Assembly: GCA_017311185.1 (NCBI GenBank)
Contig: JAESUZ010001514.1
Coordinates: forward strand, 62,001-126,000
Direction of reading: 5' to 3'
DNA: 64,000 nt
Origin: Proteles cristata cristata
Lineage: Eukaryota; Chordata; Mammalia; Carnivora; Hyaenidae
Shown: positions 55,136 to 64,000 of the stretch, one piece after another
How the letters are laid out: every line of letters begins with the position of its first letter
Position numbering within the stretch: position 1 is the first letter of the stretch
Program-made: the position numbers and the translations under genes
The notes under the pieces: generated by a model
Seen by the model: only the letters and a program-made list of their open reading frames with translations
The model's database searches: none
Told to the model about the DNA's origin: nothing

Positions 55136-56099
55136 TATTTAAAAGAATAAACCTTAACACACATTCGCTCATTTTTTGGTTGGGACCTTAGTATATTTTC
55201 CATTTTATAGATTATGATAGCTTTATGAATATTTTGTTTTTGTCCTTGGTGGAGGAATCTGTTCATTTTATTTGTGGTAGTCATTTGCAATTCTTCAAAT
55301 TAGCACATGAAAAAAATCCAAACTCCAACTTTATTGGTAACCAAATGACATGCAAATTAAAACAAAAGCATTTTTTATTACAACAAATCAACAAAGACTT
55401 AAAAAAATTTATTCTCTTCCAAGGAGGTTTAAATGACAGTCTCATTTTTTAGGCTTGCTTTGCTATCATGATTCTAAGATTTGGTTCTTTTCTACTTGGA
55501 CTGTCTCCTATCTCCTCCCTTCCCCAGTATCAGAGCTCTGTGCTCCCTGACTCTCTCTCTCTCTCTCCTGACCTGCCAGACTTGAAGAGACAACAAATAT
55601 AGTCTGCACAGAATTCACGCCCCCACTAATTCTTTCTGGTGATAGTAGGGTAGGATAGTAAATAGTTTAGCCTTTGTAGGCTACGCAGCGAAGTAATCGA
55701 TATGATATGATGTGTAATCATTAAAACTATAAAAATCATTTTTAGCTTGTAGGACTCTACAAAAACAGGTGATAATCCAGACTCGGCCCATGGCTGCAGT
55801 GTGCCACCCACTGGCTAGATGCTCCTGTAAGGAAGACCTCGCTGCCCAGCTGGGGGAGTGTTTATTAATGGCCTTGAGCGGTTAGCTTCATCACAGCCCA
55901 CCTCAGCCCTGAGCCCAGGTTGTGCTATTCTTGGGTATCCCCCAGTCAATGACTGAGCAAGGTCTAGCCTCCCACTGGCAGCCAGCAAGGAAAAGGGACC
56001 CAGCTGGGAAGAATCGAAGTCTGCCAGCACCCTGAATAGGTTACAAAGTGGATCCTTCTTGAGGGCCTGCAAATTAATAACCCAGCTGCCACTGTGAGG
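55136..56099. other. No gene; mixed unassigned sequence
   Basis: 55136-55480 is AT-rich. A CT run lies at 55551-55567. 55795-56090 is GC-richer with an 85-codon minus frame and no domain. Confidence 0.4.
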
Positions 56100-56245
56100 G
56101 GGGCCTCATGAGATCCTAAGCAGGGAACCAAATGAACTCACCCAGACTTCTGAATTACAGAACTATGCGATAATAATTGGGTGTTATTTTAAGACACTAC
56201 GTTTGTGGTAATTTTGTTCTTCAGCAATAGAAAATGAATACACTG
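56100..56245 (+). mobile_element. MaLR LTR 3' end fragment
   Basis: 'gacttctgaattacagaact', 'gataataattgggtgttatt', 'acgtttgtggtaattttgtt', 'cagcaatagaaaatgaatac' match the terminal ~110 bp of an MLT-type LTR. Confidence 0.7.
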
Positions 56246-58177
56246 GGAATTTTTGTTCGATGGGGACAGCCCATTGTGGCACAGAAGAGAATGGATCTGA
56301 GAGCAAAGATGAACCATATCACAGTTTTGTTTTTTGAGCACCTCCTATAACCTAGATGCTTTTGGTAAATACAGATGATTCTGTTTTCTCAATGACTATA
56401 AAGATATCATCAACTATTGGGTGACGCTTTATTTGTGATGACAATAGGAGTGTTAGAAACTTCAGTTGATTATTGTCAGTTTTATTGGAGAAGGACTTTA
56501 CTACTAATTGACGATGGCCATGTAATTTTTTTTTCCTTCCTCAGACTGGTTCTCTTCATTTGCTTTGATGTTTAAAATTGAGGAACAATTACTAAGAGGT
56601 GGGGGGTGCAGAGAAAAATCCAGGGCCATGCAGATGGATATTCTCTGCAGGAATTCCTTACTGAGTATTTCCTACAGGAATCTTGGTGACCAGCTGCCGC
56701 TAACCATAGCAAGTATCTGTGATAGCACATAGGGAGGCTGAGACAACCAGAGATGGGTATAACAAAAGGCCAGTCCCCAAATGATTGCTTATAAAAAATC
56801 CAAACAGAACCTAGAAGTCTCACCCTAGCTTTTAAAAATCCATTATTTCTTCCAGACAGAAGCACTTAAGGGGGGAAAATGGCTTATTTCAGTACACATG
56901 TAGAGAAAGCAACGTAACAATAGAGCAAACCTTCAAGATCTTCAGACCAAAGACTTGTGAAACTAATAGCTAACACAGAAAAGAGATAATAGCTCTTTTG
57001 AATGCATTCTGACTGCTTCTACGAGATGTACAATCTAATTGGAGTGTAATTGCCAGCTACTGATAATGGGTTTTTTTTCCCTATGGTTCGTGCTACCTGA
57101 AGTCTGCATCTATCAGGACTAGAACTATATGGATGACCAGGAATGGCCAAGATAGGTCTGTAGCAATCACAGGAGCTGAATATAGCATGTATCAGAAGGT
57201 GTAGCATTCAGGTTCCCTGATAACCAATTCAAACTTAATCATACAGAACTCTGAGGCCTCATTAATGAAACACAATGTAGAGAATTTATACTAGTAATAG
57301 TATTACACTGATCACCTCAATTCAGAATAAGGAATTGAAGGGTGGGGGGGAACTTATGGTGTATTCTGCTTTTATTGTAGCAACTACAGTCAGGAAAAAG
57401 AAATAGCCCTTGTCATCAAAGTCAAGTTCTTAAAGAAGAATATTAGCAATTAATGTAGAAATAATGATAGAAAAAATAAGTTTACAAGACATAATGAAAT
57501 AATTAATCCAGACAAGGACCAAAAATGAATGTTAAAGCTGCTGGAAGAATGATTGACAGAGCCCCAGATACTCACTTGGTACAAAATATCATCACCACAG
57601 ATTACTTGTTAATAGTAAATGAGGGAAAGAAAACATTTTAAAATAGAGAAATATAGCTATCATCACTTGGTAATCCAACTAACTATCCAATTTTCCGGCT
57701 ATTAATGATGCTATGTGACTCCTAAGATAATGCCTAATAAATTATACAATGTTTACAACGGAAGTTGGATCTTAAGACTTGATTAGATTCAAGTTAAAGA
57801 ACATACAATGCAGAGAAGAACAAATTAAGTAACACAATGAGGAAACAATTGGACACATTTAGAATGTGGGACTTCTACAGGCACTGATTGCCTAAAAAAA
57901 AGTCAATGGCAAGAAGAAAAGGAGTCAGTAGATTACGAGACTAATGAGGCAGAACGAAGTCTAACTCAGGATCGTTGATTGGATTTTAGTTTAAAAAAAA
58001 CTTTTAAAAAATATTTTGGGCCGATGGTGAACATTCAAATATGGGTCATTCAAATATCAGGCAGAGTCTTCACAGGAACACATGAGAAACTCCAAAGAAC
58101 TTAATCATGAAGTATTTAATGGTGATTAAATACTATTGAACGATGTGGTCAGGACCAGAGGAACCAAAAAGGTATCC
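56246..58177. other. Long unassigned stretch
   Basis: Mostly AT-rich. 57460-57620 ('attaatccagacaaggacc', 'gccccagatactcacttgg') may belong to an old repeat, but I could not name it. Short frames only, no domains. Confidence 0.35.
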
Positions 58178-58373
58178 TTTTTAAAAAAAGGTTTATTTAT
58201 TTATTTTGAGAGACAGAGCACAGGGAAGAGGCAGAGAAAGGGAGAGAGAAAATCCCAAGCAGGCTCTGTACTGACTGCACAGATACAGAGCTTGAACTCA
58301 GTAACTATGAACTCATGACCTGAGCCTAAATCAAGTCTTGGATGCTGACCCAACGAAGCCACCCAGGCACCCC
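58178..58373 (-). mobile_element. Felid SINE, minus strand
   Basis: 'gtttatttatttattttgag', 'caagcaggctctgtactgac', 'gaactcatgacctgagcc', 'gaagccacccaggcacccc'. Flanks 'ggtatcc' and 'agtacct' are too short to call a TSD. Confidence 0.9.
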
Positions 58374-59308
58374 AGTACCTGGGTTTAATAGGGAAGCCTG
58401 ATGTGATACAGCCAATGCCAGACCAGCAACCTGGCAGGGAGCAGCAGAGGAAAAGTGGCCCAACCCCCTCCACCCTTCTCATCTCTTCCTGGAGCTTCCT
58501 GCTGGCCTCTGGGGCTGTGGGTGTCTACTGTTGGCTGAACCCAGCTGGGAGCCTGGCTATGACAGTCCTTCTCTGGGCTCAGAGCCCAGCAGAGAAGGTG
58601 GATCATACCTCTGCAGGTGGGAAGCAAGTAGACAAGCACAGTTGGCTCGTAGATTCGATTAGAAAATTCTTGTTACTCGTTAGTCATGATAAAGGTGCTG
58701 TGGTTATATAAGAGAATGTACTTAGGGTGTTTTTTTTGTTGTTTTTATTTTTTGAAATGAATGTTAAATTATTAAGGGATGAAATGACATGCCTTTTTTT
58801 TTTTTATGATGTCTTATTTATTTTGAAATGGTTCAGCCACAAAGATAGAAGGAGAGATGGAATAGATATCTGAAGCAAAATCAAGCTTGTGGGATCTTCT
58901 ACTTTATTGCTACCTGCTTTGTGCTCTCAGGTGCCAATTGTGTCTCTCTTGAAGAAACAGTCTTTTTCCCTTTTCCTAAACACAGAATCTGGCACATGAG
59001 GTATGCCAAAAATTGAATTCTGACCCATACATCCCTTTCTCCATGATAATTATATTTGCTGGCTATCCTATACAAACTATTACAAATGAATTTATGACGT
59101 TGTTATAATTTGTCTCTCTTGCAAGCTATGAATCCACTGGTAGTAAGGGCTTTTCTTATTTATCTTTCACTCCTACTATGTGCCTCATACTATCCTATAA
59201 ATATACCATGACTCAGTTCTATTGCTCCCAAAAGAAATGCTGTTAATGGTGACAAGATTGAGAGACTAGAAAAATTAGAAACAAAAGTTTTATCAGGAGG
59301 TACAGTCT
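58374..59308. other. No gene; GC-richer patch then AT-rich
   Basis: 58400-58620 is GC-richer ('aacccagctgggagcctggc', 'tgctggcctctggggctg') with opposite overlapping frames and no domain; it may be an old LTR or LINE end. T runs lie at 58730-58737 and 58795-58805. 59110-59200 is weakly L2-like. Confidence 0.35.
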
Positions 59309-59661
59309 TGCTATGCACCCAGTGTTGTGTCTTCCCCAAATTCACATGTTAAAGCCTCGGGACCCAATATGATCCTATATGAAGGTAGGGCCTTTTGGAG
59401 GTGATTAAGTCATGAGGGTAGTGCCTCACGGTGGGATTAGTGCCCTGATGGGGAGAAACGTAAGAAATGACCTCTGTCTTAGCTGTGTAAGGATACATCA
59501 AGAAGACAGCCATCTGAAAAGCATAAAGAGTGTCTTCACCAGATACCTAATCAGTCAACACCTTGATCTTGGACTTCCCAGCCTCCAGAACAGTGAGAAA
59601 TATGCATCTGTTGTTTAAGTCTATGACATTTTATTAGAGCAGCATGAACTTAAGATAGCCT
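59309..59661 (+). mobile_element. MaLR LTR (MST type), nearly full length
   Basis: Starts 'tgctatgcacccagtgttgt', then 'gaggtgattaagtcatgagg', 'gtgggattagtgccctgatg', 'accttgatcttggacttccc', 'cagtgagaaatatgcatctg', ending 'gagcagcatgaacttaagat'. Solo LTR; no internal region adjoins. Confidence 0.88.
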
Positions 59662-60159
59662 CATTGAAGGGCCGCACAAGACCTCAGAAAGGAGAAGGGA
59701 AGGTAAAGGACAGGGCCTTAGAGGAAGATGGAATGGCAGAGCTCAGTCCAGGGTGAATGTCAGGTTCTAGGGTAAGGTGACACAAACTGCAGTAAGGGAC
59801 CAGGGGGAAGCAAAGGTCTTTGGGAGGTCTGGGACGACCACAGGTAAGGAGGAGCCGGGTGATGCTGAGTCATTCAGACCAGCTAGCTCATAGGCATAAA
59901 TGAGGTCCAGATGCGGACACGCCTTGGGATCCAGGGATCAAAACAAGCAAACAGAAAAGCAGTGTTTAAAATCCAGATAGGGAAGCTGACAACATGATCT
60001 GAAATTCTATAGAGGCAGATTTGAGAGGGGGCAAACTATGGATTGATGTAGATTATTATTTCTGGAAATTCTCGTTAGTGACTCACTCTGAACTTGCATA
60101 GCATGGTATCACTTGAAAGGCACATGTGCCATAATTATATGCACACATAACTAGGGCTA
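59662..60159. other. No recognisable feature
   Basis: Purine-rich part at 59665-59830; no frame with a domain and no repeat recognised. Confidence 0.4.
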
Positions 60160-60300
60160 ATCCTATTGAGTACTTAGCATGCACTAGTTATTCTTTTATG
60201 CATATTGTATGTAACCCAACTGAACCCATACCAACACCATTAAGGGTAGATACTATTATTATGCCTATGTTACAGATGAGGAAAGTGAGAGAAAGTCTTC
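60160..60300 (-). mobile_element. MIR fragment
   Basis: 'gagtacttagcatgcactag', 'gggtagatactattattatg', 'tgttacagatgaggaaagtg' are antisense MIR in order. Confidence 0.75.
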
Positions 60301-60734
60301 CTCTGTGCACCCCTCTTCTTAGGGAGGGGGGACTGATGCATTCCCAACCATGTTAAGGTGATGGATCCTGCCATACACTTGTACCCCAGTTCTCTGATTT
60401 TGCAGGCAGAAGAGCTGGTGTGATCTTCAACTACCACTGCTGAACTAAATGAATAGGACTAGAGGCAAGATCTACCCCACCATATTGCTACTGAACTGCA
60501 GCCTCTGATGACACTGGAGAGGAGCCTGAGCTTTCCTAACCCTATTCAGCTTAAAAGCTCCACAATCCAAGGCTAGAAGGGCCCCTCTCCTGAAATCTGA
60601 TGTCCATATGTATCAGATTGCTGTGTGCTGTCCCAGAATGAGTAACTGGACACTCACACACCTAGTTGTTTTCCTATCTCCATTAGTGTTTCCCAGTGAT
60701 GCTGCTGCAGAAGTTTGGCTATTTGCCTTTATTT
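60301..60734. other. No recognisable feature
   Basis: Moderate GC, no domain, no repeat recognised. Confidence 0.4.
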
Positions 60735-60840
60735 AGCTGAAGTATGAGGAATTTTCAGAGGTCACATAATCCATAGGTGGTAGAACTTAGATTTTTAACT
60801 CAGGTAGTCCAGACCCTACCATCTCCAGTGTGTGATTTCT
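60735..60840 (-). mobile_element. MIR fragment
   Basis: 'cagaggtcacataatccat', 'ggtggtagaacttagatttt', 'ctcaggtagtccagacc' fit the antisense MIR core and 5' part. Confidence 0.6.
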
Positions 60841-62253
60841 AGTGGGTAGGTATGTTGCATATCCCCGTGATGTGTAGTAGAGAGACTTGCACATACATTG
60901 TAAGTAATTGAATGGCTGTAACAGTGATCTGAAATAACAAGGGAGGGAGACAACACTGATTTGATCAGAAGACTTTTATAAAACTGGCTGAGTAAATTCT
61001 CTTACACACGTATACAAATGCTTTGTATTTAATTGCTAAAATGTTTTGAAGTTGAACTGAAATTAATGAATACTATTGCATCTGTCAGTTGAGTGAAAAA
61101 GCCAATAAACAACCAATACTATTTTCCAATCAAGAGGGAACGGTCCTTTAAGGAATACAGAGAGCTTAAGAGAATATAGGATCAGTGTTAAGTTGTGTAA
61201 TAGGCTTTAAGAGTCTGAGAGATGAGGCAAGAGATAAAGATGGAAATGGACTAGTTGGCATAAGACTTCTTGCAAATGGGTCCCTAAGTGGATTTAGGAG
61301 GAGGGACACTATTTAAAGAGGAAAAGAAGAGGAAAATTGCCTATAGGAATAAAAAGCACAGATACAGAAGCACACACAGAAGATATTGCAGGTCAGTGGA
61401 GAAGGGTCATGATTTAGATTAGGGGAGCATGTAATGTTTGGCAACAGTGAGAGAAGGCAGAAAAAATATGATGGGGCATATTGTATGTTTTCAAACATTA
61501 TCAGTGGACACTTAATCTAGAAAGTAAAACAGTGTTCACAGGTGATAGCAAGGTGTAATGAAAGAAAGCTGTGCTTTGCAAAAATTATACTGATAATGGT
61601 ATTTAGAGGGATTTGAAGGAAGACCCATTAGAAGGTTATTTGCAGACTCTCAGCAGCATAATAAACTGAACTAATGCAGACAGATGCTTCTCCCACTGCT
61701 CAGAAATGTGGGATCAAATATTAATGCGCGATGGACAATGATGGTAAAAAGGAACAATGTGATAGATGACATGAAGAATGGGAACTGAGAATTTAAGATT
61801 AAGACTCTTAAACCAGATTTAAGAGTCTAAGGACTTTAAATGCAATGTGTCCCTGGGCTTGAAAAGGTAGTACTAAAATAATGAGAAGAAATACAATTTC
61901 CAGTCTGGTAGCAGGAATAAAGAAAATAATCTGAGTGCAAGGGAGGAATAGTTCCCACTGGAGCACAACAATAGATTATAAGTGGTGCATCTTTATATAT
62001 GATATAAGCATTAAACATACAGTTTAACAGTCCCTATCAATGACAGAATAGTGGTTTATTCTGGAATTGTTAAACACAGGGAGAGAAGCAAATGGAGCTG
62101 GGAGAGGGTTTAAAATGGCTTCAATTATATCTGCACTATTTTTGGTTTCTTGAAAATATCTGAAGCAAATACCTTTATCTCCTTACTAAACCTTGGGATG
62201 AGTACAAAGCTGTGTATGTTCTTTCTTTTGATGTTGTATAGTAAAAATTTTGA
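60841..62253. other. No recognisable feature
   Basis: AT-rich stretch with 60-61 codon frames and no domain. Two near copies of 'taagagtct' motifs around 61800-61825 are too short to mean anything. Confidence 0.4.
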
Positions 62254-62267
62254 AAAGTTATTGGAGT

Positions 62268-62482
62268 GGAGCTCCTTGGTGGCTCAGTCGGTTAAGCGTC
62301 CGACTTCAGCTCAGGTCATGATCTCACAGTTCGTGGGTTCAAGCCCCGCGTTGGGCTCTGTGCTGACAGCTCAGACCCTGGAGCTTGCTTTGGATTCTGT
62401 ATCTCCTTCTCTCTCTGACCCTTCCCTGCTCACACTGTGTGGCTCTCTCTCAAAACCAAAGAAACATTAAAAAAATTAAAAG
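62268..62482 (+). mobile_element. Felid SINE
   Basis: 'ctccttggtggctcagtcgg', 'cagttcgtgggttcaagccc', module 'gtgctgacagctcagaccc', tail 'ccaaagaaacattaaaaa'. Flanks 'gttattgga' (62258-62265) and 'gttactgga' (62488-62495) are the likely TSD. Confidence 0.93.
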
Positions 62483-62497
62483 AAATGTTACTGGAAT

Positions 62498-63088
62498 AAA
62501 TAAAGCCTGAGGTGAGGGGTTGAACCAGAGGAACCTTCTAATGTTACTTTAGGTACCTCTACCCCTGGCAGGAATCGTCTAAATAATATCCACGGAGCTG
62601 GTGTGGCAATGAGACATGAGGGTGCAAATTCATCAAGTGTCAGAGAGATACACCTTGTCACTTTTATTACTAACAGTGTAAGGTTCTGTAAGGCAAACAA
62701 ATGCTGTGGTCAGCTCAAGGGAGACAGGTGCTCCGGATTCATTCCATATTCTGATTATAGTGCCCTCTAGTGGTGGCTCAGCACAATTCTGTAACACAGG
62801 GCCCACTTTTTCATGTGTAGGTTAACTCTGTATATATTTTTCCACATATTAATGAAAACATACATAGTGGTTAATACATATTGTGCTGTGTAAGTCAACA
62901 GCACAATAGGGTTATCAGTCATAATTTAATTTATTATTTAAAACTTGGCCACAACCTGACTTTTTAAACTTGAGTCTAGCACCTTCTTGGCCAGTGGTTT
63001 TTAGTTGATGATGTATGTTAGACTTGCCTCTGAAGTTTTATTCAAATGTAGTGTTTAGGACTTGCTCCAGACTTACTTACTCTCTTTA
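62498..63088. other. No recognisable feature
   Basis: AT-rich with a 70-codon minus frame lacking a domain. Confidence 0.4.
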
Positions 63089-63100
63089 CTTGATATTCTT

Positions 63101-63317
63101 TTTTATTTTTTTGTAATTTTTATTTATTTTTGAGAGAGAGAGAGACAGAGTGCGAGCAGGGGAGGGGCAGAGAGAAAGGGAGACACAGAATCCAAAACAG
63201 GCTCTAGGCTCTAAGCTGTCAGCACAGAGCCTGACATGGGGCTCAAACACACGAACCACAAGATCATGACCTGAGCTGAAGTCGGACACTTAACTGACTA
63301 AGCCACCCAGGCACTCC
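63101..63317 (-). mobile_element. Felid SINE, minus strand, perfect TSD
   Basis: 'tttatttatttttgagagag', 'gctctaggctctaagctgtc', 'aagatcatgacctgagctg', 'gactaagccacccaggcac'. TSD 'cttgatattctt' is identical at 63089-63100 and 63322-63333. Confidence 0.94.
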
Positions 63318-63333
63318 TTTCCTTGATATTCTT

Positions 63334-64000
63334 ATTCTATATTCTTGGTATATACTACCTCAAATTCTGATAAATATAGAAAATCTCATCAGAGGTATTT
63401 CATATTATTTCTGTGCTTTCCCCGTGCTTCACACATATTAAAAAATTAGCATATTGACATATCTTTGGGGGGTTTCCCATGAAGTGTGACATTTCTAAAG
63501 TATTATGTTGATAACATTTTACCTGTACAAGTTTAACAGATTTAACCTACTGTTAAAAAGAAAAGCATAATAGGGGATGAATGAATAATACAATTAAATA
63601 GGTGAATATTCTGGACTTTCTCATATTTGCTAAATAGTAAAAACAAGACCTGCCCTAGAACCCCATAGAAAGTAAAAGTAAAGTACTTTCTAGGTACTTT
63701 AAACTAGTGATACTTCAAAGAATAGGCTCTTGGGGTCCATGCTTCTCTTGGCATTACATAGATGAATTTTAGTCTACCCCTAAAGACCGAGTCAGGATTT
63801 CCAGAATTCTTTAGTTGGGAACGAGATGGCTTTTGAAAGCTGCTAACCCAAGATATGACAGAACAAGAACTGATCACATTGTAATGAATCAACTGATGAG
63901 GCATGATTGTGGTTGTAGGCTCAGAATATTGCTGATGTTGTTTTAATGCTCTATTTTCTGCACACACAAGGCAGACTTTTTCTCTTACGCTTATCTGTAC
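63334..64000. other. No recognisable feature to window end
   Basis: AT-rich; the 87-codon minus frame at 63704-63967 has no known domain. No repeat recognised. Confidence 0.4.

Noticed and set aside
1..64000. CRISPR arrays, bacterial operons, insertion sequences or replication origins
   Set aside because: The sequence is mammalian. Repeats here are SINE, LINE, LTR and DNA-transposon copies; no regularly spaced identical repeats or bacterial gene layout were seen.
1..64000. A mitochondrial DNA insert
   Set aside because: No stretch was recognised as mitochondrial rRNA, tRNA cluster or protein gene. A search against the felid mitochondrial genome would settle it.

Overview
The window looks like mammalian carnivore DNA, most likely from a cat (Felidae). 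The main evidence is about 35 copies of a tRNA-Lys-derived SINE. Its body carries the module 'gtgctgacagctcagagcc' / 'ggagcctgcttc' followed by a CT-rich stretch and an A-rich tail, which is the felid SINEC_Fc type and not the canid SINEC_Cf type. Carnivore-type L1 copies, MIR, L2, MaLR LTRs and old DNA transposons make up most of the rest.

I found no functional protein-coding gene, rRNA, tRNA gene or CRISPR array. The longest open frame that can be interpreted is a decayed fragment of L1 ORF2 (17944-18651, minus strand). Almost all other long open frames lie in repeats or show no recognisable domain. The one clear gene-derived sequence is a processed pseudogene of ribosomal protein L12 (13734-14327). 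The window is therefore intergenic or deep intronic. The sequence alone cannot say which gene, if any, spans it.

Layout. 1-7200: a MaLR LTR end, older SINEs, MIR/L2 and decayed L1. 7200-8472: a cluster of SINEs, one with a 5'-inverted L1 in its tail. 10300-15000: SINEs inside two DNA-transposon fossils, plus the RPL12 pseudogene. 16570-19220: a SINE whose A-tail took an L1 that kept both ends but lost its middle. 21800-31900: an L1-rich block with two L1s in opposite orientation, an MLT1 LTR split by three SINEs, and an L1 split by a run of three SINEs. 32500-46800: scattered SINEs, MIR, old L1, a probable solo LTR and a SINE/L1-tail composite. 47288-49690: an old MaLR element with LTR-internal-LTR structure. 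49700-64000: mostly unique or unrecognisable sequence with scattered SINEs, MIR and a MaLR LTR.

No undescribed biological system is visible. The useful content is retrotransposition history. Many insertions keep readable target-site duplications (TSDs), so their order can be worked out, and several later elements landed in the A-rich tails of earlier SINEs. Family names come from memory of consensus sequences and were not checked against a repeat library; older assignments are less certain.
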